Shown here piece after piece: positions 35,822 to 43,021 of a stretch of DNA of 64,000 bases. The stretch is taken from positions 1 through 64,000 of the forward strand of contig NZ_JADKRS010000007.1 of the NCBI RefSeq assembly GCF_015351075.1, written 5' to 3'. A program made the position numbers and the translations under genes. Numbering within the stretch: position 1 is the stretch's first letter; the number at the start of each line of letters is the position of its first letter. The notes beneath the pieces were generated by a model. That model was not told the DNA's origin, did no database searches, and saw nothing but the letters and a program-made list of their open reading frames with translations. This stretch comes from Clavibacter sp. VKM Ac-2873 (GTDB lineage Bacteria > Actinomycetota > Actinomycetes > Actinomycetales > Microbacteriaceae).

Positions 35822-37741
35822 TCACGCGACATCACCGAGGTACTGCCAGCGGGCTTCAGGGTCGAGGGCCCCCTGGATGACGAGCGCCCGCGCTGCTCGA
35901 TGGTCGGCACGACTGTTGGTCCGCGGGTAGCGCGGCCACACACGCTCACCCGTCCCTGATCCTGCGAATAGCGGTCGACTCGATGCAGTAGGACGTCGAG
36001 GACGAGCTCGCGGGGCCGTGTGCATCGTCATGAGCTCGGCGTTCCACCAGGCCCAGACCTCCCGCTCGGCGCGGTACCGGTGCGCCCGATCCACGAGGAT
36101 CCCGGAGACATCGAGCGCACGGGCGGCCGCGTCTCGGAGATCGCGTACAGCACGAGCCCATCCGTCGGGGTCAGCCTTGATCAGGCGGTGTCTGCGGAGC
36201 CTACTGAAGATGGTCGCCGTATGCCGGGCAGTGACGCCGAGCAATCCCGCGGCCCTGTCGACCGTCAACGCCCCCTGGCGACCGAGGGTCGCATACACCT
36301 TCCCAGCGAGATGACCCAGACCTGGGCGCGTGAAAAGGTCGTGCCGCTGGTCGGTCAGTTCGTTCTCGAGGATGCTGGCGAGTTCCGCACGACGCCCGAA
36401 GAGTTCGGAAGGGGGGGCGGGGTTATCTAGTGGTTGTGACCCAACCGTGTGCCGAGGTGTGGAAAGTCGCCAGGTCACCCGCCATTCAGCAGCGTTGCCG
36501 GCGTCAGCGACAGTCACTCGCTTGACGAACCCCGCCTCGGCGAGGGCGACGAGGGCTCGCTGTGCGGTGCTGCGGCCCAACCCGGTCATCAGGGCGAGAT
36601 CCCGGATGGAAGCCGCCACGGTCCGTTTGCCGGTCTGCAGAGTCAGGTACACCAGGGCGGTGAGGATCGAGCGCCGCGAGACGGCGGCCTCGGAACGTCC
36701 CCACCGGCCGGGGGTGACGCGGAATGAGGTGAGGATGGAGTCGACGTCTCGGATGATCGCCGCGAGTTCCGTGAGGTCTCGCGTTTCGCGCGCGGACGGG
36801 AGCGGGCGCTGCACCGCCGCATATTGCTGGGCCTTGGCCCACTGCCGCTCGAGGCGCTCTCGTGCTTCGTTGACGTTGCGCTTCCTCCGAGCACCCCGGC
36901 CTGCGTTCTTGGTCCGGTAGTGCTCCATCCCCGGCGCGGTACGAGCGGCGTGCTCGACATCGCTGAAGGTCCAGCCTGCGTTCGCGGCAGAGAGCAGGCA
37001 CATGAAGCCGGTCCAGGACGGGTTGCCGCCGCCACCGATCGTGGCCATGTGCGCGATTCCGGCGCGGCTGAGCTTCCGGTGCGCCCGATGCTCGCTGTCA
37101 ACGGGACCGGAGGGATCGCTGTCGGCCCCGCGGGTCGGCATGCGGTTCGTCAACAGTGCCGTGAGGGCGTCGAGGTCCTGCGCCGACGTCGAGGGGACCA
37201 GGAGCGAGCTCACGTCTCCAGCGAGCACGCGCGAGTTCGTCCCGTCACGATGCGGGGACAGGGGAGGACGAGCGGCACCCTCGGCGGGGTTGCGGAGCAT
37301 CCCGTGGTCCAGGGTGGGGAAGTTCGCGCGCGCCGCGGACGCGAGGGCACCGACCTGAGCGGCGTCGGCGCCGCCCTGGACGGCGAGCCACACATGACGG
37401 CCGCCGGCGCCGGAGGAACGGCACAGAACATGGGCGATCGCGAGCTCGTCGAGCATGCGAGCAAGCACGGCCGCCTGATCCTGCGCCTGTTCCATCAGCT
37501 CGGGCACCGCACCTGAGCTGTCCTTGCCGTCGAAGTCGAAGCAGATGAGCCGGTAGCGGCCGGCAGCGTCGGCGAGGCGGATCGCCCACGGCGTCGCTGG
37601 CGCATCCGGGCCCAGCGGGTGCAGACGAGGGTAGCTGTTGGTGTCCAGGCGCCCGTAGGCGTCGCGGATCATCGCGCGCACCTGGTCCCGTGGACTCAGA
37701 CGGCGTGTCAGCTCCCATGCGGAGCCGATGGACGGCGACAC
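35822..37741 (-). CDS. Plasmid replication initiator with primase-like domain
   Basis: About 639 residues from a GTG at 37741; the start is uncertain because the frame stays open upstream into the iteron region. The N-terminal part has signs of an archaeo-eukaryotic primase fold: ICFDFDGKD (acidic pair) and SSGAGGRHVWLAV. A middle segment IAHMATIGGGGNPSWTGF is followed by a basic stretch (RGARRKRNV). Two winged-helix regions come next (MTGLGRSTAQRALVALAEAG and LLGVTARHTATIFSRLRRHR). This is the layout of actinobacterial plasmid Rep proteins. A decayed copy of its middle part lies at 30120-30265. Confidence 0.75.
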   Translation of the reverse strand: MSPSIGSAWELTRRLSPRDQVRAMIRDAYGRLDTNSYPRLHPLGPDAPATPWAIRLADAAGRYRLICFDFDGKDSSGAVPELMEQAQDQAAVLARMLDELAIAHVLCRSSGAGGRHVWLAVQGGADAAQVGALASAARANFPTLDHGMLRNPAEGAARPPLSPHRDGTNSRVLAGDVSSLLVPSTSAQDLDALTALLTNRMPTRGADSDPSGPVDSEHRAHRKLSRAGIAHMATIGGGGNPSWTGFMCLLSAANAGWTFSDVEHAARTAPGMEHYRTKNAGRGARRKRNVNEARERLERQWAKAQQYAAVQRPLPSARETRDLTELAAIIRDVDSILTSFRVTPGRWGRSEAAVSRRSILTALVYLTLQTGKRTVAASIRDLALMTGLGRSTAQRALVALAEAGFVKRVTVADAGNAAEWRVTWRLSTPRHTVGSQPLDNPAPPSELFGRRAELASILENELTDQRHDLFTRPGLGHLAGKVYATLGRQGALTVDRAAGLLGVTARHTATIFSRLRRHRLIKADPDGWARAVRDLRDAAARALDVSGILVDRAHRYRAEREVWAWWNAELMTMHTAPRARPRRPTASSRPLFAGSGTGERVWPRYPRTNSRADHRAARALVIQGALDPEARWQYLGDVA

Positions 37742-37831
37742 GCCGGGGGGGTTCTCAGGCCGACGTTCTGGCGCTTGCAGGCGCGATGGAGCTACTATGG
37801 CGACATCTCCTCGGAGGTACAACAAAGACCC

Positions 37832-37930
37832 GGTTGGTAGCCGGTGTGGATGTGGTGGAGCTCGGACCCTGGGTTGGTAGCCGTTGAGGGGGTCGGAGCT
37901 ACGAATCTTCAAGAGCCCGTCGTTGGTAGC
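37832..37930. other. Iteron-like repeats, candidate replication origin
   Basis: GGTTGGTAGCCG occurs at 37832-37843 and 37872-37883, and a third related copy (CGTTGGTAGCGA) begins at 37921. The word GGAGCTAC occurs at 37787-37794, 37895-37902 and 38401-38408. Direct repeats just upstream of a rep gene are the hallmark of iteron origins, although the spacings (40 and 49 bases) are not equal. The region is also the putative rep promoter. Confidence 0.5.
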
Positions 37931-37941
37931 GACGGGCTCTT
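37911..37941 (-). terminator. Hairpin terminator after the 37947 gene
   Basis: A perfect 12-bp stem, AAGAGCCCGTCG and CGACGGGCTCTT, with loop TTGGTAG. It begins six bases beyond the stop at 37947 in the minus direction. The loop coincides with the third iteron-like copy, so it could also have a role in copy-number control. Confidence 0.65.
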
Positions 37942-37946
37942 ATTCG

Positions 37947-38330
37947 TTAACTGGTCGTCGGGCTGGCCTCCTCGGAAGCAGTCGCAGGGGAGAGCACGGG
38001 CAGTGCTCCCAAGTCGTTGCGCAGCGGTGCTGCGGGGCGCTCGGGGGAGAGCGAGAGGGACAGACCATCGGCCGCGAACGCGGCAGCGGACGCAGTGGCG
38101 AGGACTGCGGCGCCGGTGTCGGATGCAAGCCGGGTCTCGTGTGCCTCGGCGGACTCCCCTCGAGGACGTATGTCGCGTCGCGGGCCGATGGGGGTGCTCG
38201 TCATGCGGCGGGTCTCGCCCTCGAAGGGGTCGCTGACGTCCTGGTTGGAGTGCGTATCGCCGCACCCTTGGACGGATTTCGCGGCGAGTCCATCTACAAC
38301 CCGGTGTTCGTGGGTTATGCTCGCGGACAT
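37947..38330 (-). CDS. Hypothetical plasmid protein, 127 residues
   Basis: The ATG at 38330 has an excellent aggaggt site. The product is polar and probably disordered at the start (SITHEHRVVDGLAAKSVQGC), with a more Ala-rich C-terminal half (TGAAVLATASAAAFAADGL). No domain is recognised. It stands between the origin-like region and an RHH gene, so a copy-control or replication accessory role is possible. Inference only. Confidence 0.5.
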   Translation of the reverse strand: MSASITHEHRVVDGLAAKSVQGCGDTHSNQDVSDPFEGETRRMTSTPIGPRRDIRPRGESAEAHETRLASDTGAAVLATASAAAFAADGLSLSLSPERPAAPLRNDLGALPVLSPATASEEASPTTS

Positions 38331-38418
38331 AGAGAGACCTCCTGTGAAGGCTGGTTGATCTGGATTAGCTCGCACCTCGAGCCGGCAAGCAATGACGGTG
38401 GGAGCTACAACACGTGTT

Positions 38419-38457
38419 GGGGGTCTGCCGCGAGAGCGGCGGGCCCCCCTTGCTTTT
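38419..38457 (+). terminator. GC-rich hairpin with T-rich tail
   Basis: A 13-bp stem (GGGGGTCTGCCGC with GCGGCGGGCCCCC, including G-T pairs) around a GAGA loop, followed by TTGCTTTT. On the plus strand this is a textbook rho-independent terminator, yet no plus-strand gene precedes it, so an antisense RNA starting upstream is possible. It is flanked by the palindrome CAACACGTGTTG at 38408-38419. Confidence 0.65.
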
Positions 38458-38695
38458 AGGCGACGTCTGCGATGGGCAGCTCCTGTCGGGTGGGTATCCT
38501 CACTGGCTGGACCGTGACGAGCTCGGGCATGCCGAGGTTCTGCGCGAGGAGCGCGGCGATGTAGTCACTCACCGTCATGCCGCGCATGTCGGCTTGGGCC
38601 TTGACGGCCTCGCCGAGGGGCGCGGGGACCCGCGACAGGAGCGCCTGCCGGTCGCCCTTTGCCGGTCGTCCTCCGTGGTGTCGCTGTGCAGCCAT
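38456..38695 (-). CDS. Small ribbon-helix-helix protein
   Basis: A 79-residue protein. After a basic start (HHGGRPAKGDRQALLSRVPA) comes an RHH-like pair of helices, PLGEAVKAQADMRGMTVSDY and IAALLAQNLG. It resembles plasmid copy-control and antitoxin repressors of the CopG/HicB type. It likely binds DNA near the origin. The stop codon lies in the hairpin at 38419-38457. Confidence 0.65.
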   Translation of the reverse strand: MAAQRHHGGRPAKGDRQALLSRVPAPLGEAVKAQADMRGMTVSDYIAALLAQNLGMPELVTVQPVRIPTRQELPIADVA

Positions 38696-38721
38696 GTCTC
38701 GGAGGTTAGTGGCTGCTTGAT

Positions 38722-39072
38722 TCAGAAACAGCTCTCGTTCGCGGCGTGTCCGATCCGTGTCGTGCAGGACACCGTGCCGTGGTGGGTGATGCTCTGCGTC
38801 TCGAGCGACGCGAGCACAAGGTCTTCGTCCGAACCCGACGGCGGCCGGTGCAGTCGCAGCTCGCCGGAGACGCAGACGCGCTCACCTGCATCTAGGCCGA
38901 GGAGCACGGTGACAGCCAGGGAGCCCCGGCACACGACCTCACAGCATGCCGCCGACGAGGTCGATGATCCACCTCGTACCGGATCGGCGCAGGTGAAGGT
39001 GGCGGTGATCGCGCCCGCGTCATCAGCGAGCAGGGGCCCGTCTATGACGATCCCATGCAGTAGGACTTGCAT
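38722..39072 (-). CDS. Single-strand DNA-binding-like OB-fold protein
   Basis: A 116-residue protein with gggaggtg shortly before the ATG at 39072. The pattern of strands resembles SSB: MQVLLHGIVIDGPLLADD, then CEVVCRGSLAVTVLLGLDAG and ERVCVSGELRLHRPPSG. The acidic SSB tail is missing and there are many Cys residues. Plasmids often carry small SSB homologs next to replication genes. Divergent from the winged-helix gene, with an inverted repeat between them. Confidence 0.5.
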   Translation of the reverse strand: MQVLLHGIVIDGPLLADDAGAITATFTCADPVRGGSSTSSAACCEVVCRGSLAVTVLLGLDAGERVCVSGELRLHRPPSGSDEDLVLASLETQSITHHGTVSCTTRIGHAANESCF

Positions 39073-39087
39073 CGCACCTCCCCGCCT

Positions 39088-39108
39088 ATTGGTACTTTAT
39101 AGACCAAT
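39088..39108. promoter_or_regulatory. Operator between divergent OB-fold and regulator genes
   Basis: ATTGGT and ACCAAT form an inverted repeat with a nine-base spacer (ACTTTATAG) containing a -10-like TTTATAG. It is in an AT-rich dip between the two divergent starts and is a likely binding site for the regulator at 39146. Confidence 0.6.
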
Positions 39109-39145
39109 AAGTGCTACGTACGCGCTATTTGGACACACTCGCGAG

Positions 39146-39463
39146 GTGCCCAGACGCGTCGCCCCGCCCCTCCCCACCGAAGTCGGCATCAGCGTCGACG
39201 CCCTCGGTAGTCGGGTGAGGGTGGGCTTGATCCGCCATCTGCTGGCGCATGGGCCGAAGACACGACCGGAGCTGGCACGGGACATGGGGCTCTCGAGCTC
39301 GATGGTGGCGAAGCACCTCGACGTCCTCGAGAAGCTCGGAGCAGTAGCCCTGGACCCTCCCCGCTCGGAGCCGGACAGAAAGCCCCGCCGCTATGTGGTG
39401 CAGCAGAAGCGCGTCGATGGCATGTTGAAGACGCTGTCGATGGCGCTGACGGGTGCTCTCTAG
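39146..39463 (+). CDS. Winged-helix regulator
   Basis: A 105-residue protein; a GTG at 39146 was chosen since it directly precedes the basic leader and nothing supports a longer form. The core is ALGSRVRVGLIRHLLAHGPK, then TRPELARDMGLSSSMVAKHL and a long helix leading to a wing with RKPRRYVV. It has the same plan as the regulator at 13957-14274. It likely binds the ATTGGT/ACCAAT repeat and controls the divergent OB-fold gene. Confidence 0.65.
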   Translation: MPRRVAPPLPTEVGISVDALGSRVRVGLIRHLLAHGPKTRPELARDMGLSSSMVAKHLDVLEKLGAVALDPPRSEPDRKPRRYVVQQKRVDGMLKTLSMALTGAL

Positions 39464-40020
39464 GAGCCGAGCGGCCGTCGCCCGGAGCGGGTGGTCTCCG
39501 GCCGCTGCCAGAGCCCTTCAGCGCGGTCGGCGCGAGGGAGCAAGAGGGCCCCACCGCCATGAGCGCAACGAAAGCTCTTCGACGCCGGAGCCGGCGTTGA
39601 GGCAGGGGAGGGAGAGGGGAACATCACAGCAAAGGCGCGGTAGGCCGTCGAGCCCGTGGCACACGCACGTATCCCCAGGGCGCGCACAGCATGGTGACGG
39701 TGGATGCCCCCTGAGATGCAGATGGGCAGAAGCCCGCCGAGGCCCGAGAGGCCTGGCACCCATGGCTACGCGTCTGTAGCTCAGCCTCCAGGGGAGACCC
39801 CGGCACTTGTCAGCGCGATCCGTGAAGACAGCCTGGCCTAGGGGGAGATCCCGTCCCGCGGGACGGGCTTCACGGTAGCGAGGGCACGGGACGCTGGCGG
39901 CGACGGGCAGGAGACGGCGACGCGATGAGGACGCCCTGAGCCGCGGACGGCCGCGCCGGGGCGCAAGCTGCGAGCACGGCAACAGCGTCGTCGACGTGGA
40001 CGTACGTCACCAGCATGCGG
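39464..40020. other. Gene-free stretch with one perfect palindrome
   Basis: About 560 bases. Frames are shadowed and unlikely. The 18-base palindrome CCCGTCCCGCGGGACGGG lies at 39850-39867 and may be a terminator or a binding site. Confidence 0.4.
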
Positions 40021-40755
40021 TCATCCCAAGGACTCCTCGATGCGGCGGGCGGCAGCCTCGTCCTCGTCATGGCGGCGGGCAGCGCGATGCGCGGACGCGA
40101 GCCTCGCTCGCACCAGCTCCATCAGCTCCGTCTCGGACAAGAACCCGATGGCTCGTTCCCGGACGCGGTCCGGCCATCCCGCTTCTTGCAGAGTGATGAT
40201 CCCAGCCGCGGCCAGGCCTCCGGTGAGAGACGTGCGAGCGACTCGAGCCACCTCCACCAGGTGACGCACCGTCATGCCCTTCTCGTCGACGTGACGGGAC
40301 AGCCGCTGCGCCGGCATGTCGAGGCACTCGGAAAGTCGGTGCCGGAGGTCGCCGGCGGCGATGGCATCGAGCCAGCCCTGGACGCTGTTCGGCTGAGGTG
40401 GGTTCTGGTGGATCCGCTCGTCACGCAGACGCGCCGCGTAGTGGCCGCTCCGGCGGCGCAGCAGGGCGGCGGATGCATCATCGAGTGTGACCTGAGCCAG
40501 GACCTCTGCTCGGGTGGGCGCCATCACGCCACGACGGAGGTCCTCGTACTCGACGAAGGTCGACAGCACGTCGACGGGGTTCGCCGACACGGCGCGAGCG
40601 GCGGCGATGACGGTCCGCTCCTGCACCCACCCACTGGCCAGCTGTCGGTGCAGTGCCATTCGCCCGAGGCCGATCGCCTGGGCGAGCGGAGCATTCGCGC
40701 TGGCGAGGGAGTTGTCGCTGGCCCAGCGTTTGAAGTCGGCGGCGGAGACGGGCAT
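40021..40755 (-). CDS. Putative DNA-binding protein, 244 residues
   Basis: The ATG at 40755 follows aaggga. Two similar helical segments are visible: LAQAIGLGRMALHRQLASGW near the N-terminus and MPAQRLSRHVDEKGMTVRHL followed by LTGGLAAAGIITLQEAGW near residue 165-205. Each could be a helix-turn-helix. The rest is helix-rich and charged, ending HDEDEAAARRIEESLG. No family name can be given. Since it is near the replication module, a plasmid repressor is one possibility. Confidence 0.55.
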   Translation of the reverse strand: MPVSAADFKRWASDNSLASANAPLAQAIGLGRMALHRQLASGWVQERTVIAAARAVSANPVDVLSTFVEYEDLRRGVMAPTRAEVLAQVTLDDASAALLRRRSGHYAARLRDERIHQNPPQPNSVQGWLDAIAAGDLRHRLSECLDMPAQRLSRHVDEKGMTVRHLVEVARVARTSLTGGLAAAGIITLQEAGWPDRVRERAIGFLSETELMELVRARLASAHRAARRHDEDEAAARRIEESLG

Positions 40756-41125
40756 CCGGAGTCCCTTCTGGGAAGGTGGAGCTGTGTGGTTCGCCTTCGC
40801 GTCGTGCGCCTTCGTCACGTCCAGCCTTCGTGGATCCGGCGATGAAGCCGGCATCGAGTCAGACGGGCGGCGTCGATGCGCCCGAGAGCCGCGGCGAGTG
40901 GACGCATTCCCGGCCCACGCGTGCGCTGGCGTGGGTGATGCAGGATCGGCGAGCAATGGGGGTCGCTTTCGCCCCTCTTGGGAGGTCGGCTTGGGCGGTC
41001 CGGGTAGGCGTGGTTCCATGACGACGAAGGCCCATGGGGCCCGAGCACCGGGAGACAGACCCGCTGCCCCTACCTCGCGGGAATCGCATCTCGAGGGGAC
41101 TCGCCCGCTGAGCGGCGATGCGGGC
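40756..41125. other. Gene-free region
   Basis: About 370 bases between the putative DNA-binding protein and the hairpin after the polyester hydrolase gene. Only unlikely frames on both strands. Confidence 0.4.
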
Positions 41126-41171
41126 CGAAGCCCGACGGGGGATGCCCTGAGCGCCCCACCGTCGGGCTTCG
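41126..41171 (-). terminator. Hairpin after the polyester hydrolase gene
   Basis: CGAAGCCCGACGG and CCGTCGGGCTTCG form a perfect 13-bp stem with a 20-base loop. It lies 48 bases beyond the hydrolase stop. Confidence 0.65.
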
Positions 41172-41218
41172 ACTGATCGCCAGCGGCCATGCGGATCACG
41201 CCACGGGGTCACGCTCAC

Positions 41219-42097
41219 TCAGCAGGCGCTGCGGAAGTCACTGATGAGCCAGCTCCCCACCTGCGCAGGGCAAGCGAAGGGCTGGTATCGCTGGTCATCG
41301 TCGATGTAGCGCTTCAACCACGCGATGCTGGCGCTGGCGATGGTGGCGTTGGGGTAGTTCGGTGCGAAGTGGCTCTGGTTGCGCAGCTCGATGTACTCCT
41401 TCGCCCGCGCGGAGGTCAGCGACTCGTAGAACGGCCTCGCGTGGTAGGCGACCGGCGCGATGGTGTCGTCCTGCGCACCGATGATGAGGGTGGGGGCCGT
41501 CACCTTCGGCGATGGGCTGTCGAGGTCGTACGGCGTCATGGGGATCACGGCACGGATCGAAGGATCGTCCTCGGCCGCCTGGAGCGCTCCGCCGCCGCCC
41601 ATGGAGTGGCCCATCACACCGAGACGCGCGGGATCGACGCGGTCGCGGACCGGGCTGCTGGTCGTCAGATATGAGAGGGCCGCACGCAGCTCGTCACCTC
41701 GCTGCGCTGGCTGGTCACCCGTGGTGATCGTGTCGATGATGAACACGACGAAGCCATGGGAGGCAAGGCGCGGTCCCAGCCAAGCGAGGCTCCACTCGTT
41801 CGCGGTGAAGCCGGGTGCGATGGCGACGGCCCCGAACTTACCTGCGCTCGTGTCGGTGGGGTAGTACACGGTCCCTCCGCCGAAGCCGGACACGGAGTCC
41901 GCCGAGACCGCGCTATCCGCGACAGCGAAGGAGCCGCGTTCGGCTGAGATGCTCTCGGCAGTCGGGGCCGGACCTCGCTGGTAGGGGTTGGTCGCCGCGT
42001 TCGCGGAGACGGTGGTGCCGAGCGCCGCGGATGCCGCGACGAGCATCGTGGCGGTCGTGATGAGCAGGCCGCGGCCGCGGGGTCTCATCTTCGTCAT
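41219..42097 (-). CDS. Secreted polyester hydrolase (cutinase/PETase family)
   Basis: A 292-residue protein. The ATG at 42097 is chosen because GGAGG lies five bases before it; an ATG four codons earlier contains that site. A signal peptide ends near SANAA. The mature protein starts NPYQRGPAPT and follows the Thermobifida cutinase plan closely: SGFGGGTVYYP, APGFTANEWSLAWLG, SHGFVVFIIDTITT, GHSMGGGGAL (Ser 165), GAQDDTIAP (Asp 211) and SHFAPN (His 243). Cys 276 and Cys 292 match the usual C-terminal disulfide. Substrate-site differences: Phe 97 for Tyr and Tyr 190 for the Trp of TPW. In a plant-associated bacterium cutin is the expected substrate. Confidence 0.9.
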   Translation of the reverse strand: MTKMRPRGRGLLITTATMLVAASAALGTTVSANAATNPYQRGPAPTAESISAERGSFAVADSAVSADSVSGFGGGTVYYPTDTSAGKFGAVAIAPGFTANEWSLAWLGPRLASHGFVVFIIDTITTGDQPAQRGDELRAALSYLTTSSPVRDRVDPARLGVMGHSMGGGGALQAAEDDPSIRAVIPMTPYDLDSPSPKVTAPTLIIGAQDDTIAPVAYHARPFYESLTSARAKEYIELRNQSHFAPNYPNATIASASIAWLKRYIDDDQRYQPFACPAQVGSWLISDFRSAC

Positions 42098-42187
42098 GGT
42101 GTCCTCCATCTCGAGGGGATCATGGGCTCGCTCAGTTCTCCGGGATGATGTCTCGGAGTCTCACGAGCACCTCGTGGGAGCACGGTA

Positions 42188-42203
42188 GTGGTAGATCTAC
42201 CAC
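42188..42203. promoter_or_regulatory. Perfect palindromic operator for TetR
   Basis: GTGGTAGATCTACCAC is a perfect 16-bp palindrome in the gap between the divergent hydrolase and tetR-like genes. Location and symmetry fit a TetR dimer site. Confidence 0.7.
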
Positions 42204-42267
42204 GCGGTCTAGCAATAGTGCACATGCCCATCGTTTGTGCACGCGAGGGAAGAGGAAGACAGACGGG

Positions 42268-42849
42268 ATGAGCGAAGAGACCACCGATGGGCGCCGCCTG
42301 CGCTATGCGCACCGTCGTGGCGAGATCCTCACCGCGGCGACCGAACACGCCCTCGACAACGGCCTCGATGGGCTGACGCTCCGCGGGATCGCGGACAGCG
42401 TCGGCGTCAGCCACGCGACGCTCGTGCACCACTTCGGCACTCGGGACGCGCTCATCGCGGAGATCGTCCAGCACGTGCTCACCGAGGCCCTCTCCGCTCC
42501 CGCGCCGGTGGCAGACGGAGACGACCCCTTGCGCGCCCTCTGGACGCGAGCGACCGACCCCATGGGCCGTCGACACGTGCGGCTCTTCGCCGCCATCACC
42601 GGCAGTAGTCTCTACGGGCAGACGCCCCTGGCCGAGGCCGTCACTCATTCCATGCGCGATCGCACGGCACTCCTGGCTCGCGCGATCGAGGCCGGAGGGT
42701 GCCCGGCGTCGGAGGCGGAGGCCAGGGCGACGCTCATCCTCGGCGTGACACGTGGACTCATCGTCGACCTGCTCGTCACCGATGACCACGATCGAGTCGA
42801 GGCCGCGTTCACCGCATTCGCCGCGTCCCTGCGATGCGCACCCCTGTGA
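42268..42849 (+). CDS. TetR-family repressor
   Basis: A 193-residue protein; the ATG at 42268 follows gaggaag. The N-terminal helix-turn-helix is typical: RRGEILTAATEHALDNGLDG, then LTLRGIADSVGVSHATLVHH and FGTRDALIAEIV. The C-terminal ligand domain is generic. It is transcribed divergently from the polyester hydrolase, with the palindrome at 42188 between them, so it likely represses the hydrolase until a ligand, perhaps a cutin-derived fatty acid, is present. The ligand is speculation. Confidence 0.85.
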   Translation: MSEETTDGRRLRYAHRRGEILTAATEHALDNGLDGLTLRGIADSVGVSHATLVHHFGTRDALIAEIVQHVLTEALSAPAPVADGDDPLRALWTRATDPMGRRHVRLFAAITGSSLYGQTPLAEAVTHSMRDRTALLARAIEAGGCPASEAEARATLILGVTRGLIVDLLVTDDHDRVEAAFTAFAASLRCAPL

Positions 42850-42935
42850 ACTCGGCCGTTCGACGAGCCCGCGGGCCTCACGAGGACATCGAATGGCCGA
42901 CGGCCTGGACGCCGCGAGCGGAAGCCGTCGAGGCG

Positions 42936-42950
42936 CCCCCCCCCCCCCCC
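42936..42950. repeat. Poly-C tract, 15 bases
   Basis: A run of 15 C residues between the tetR-like gene and the ATPase gene, about 70 bases before its start. Such tracts can slip during replication or mark sequencing uncertainty. Confidence 0.8.
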
Positions 42951-43021
42951 GTCGGACCCGGCCAGCACCCGACGGGATGACCCCTGTAGGGATAGAATAA
43001 AGTAAATACGATTTGGAGAGC

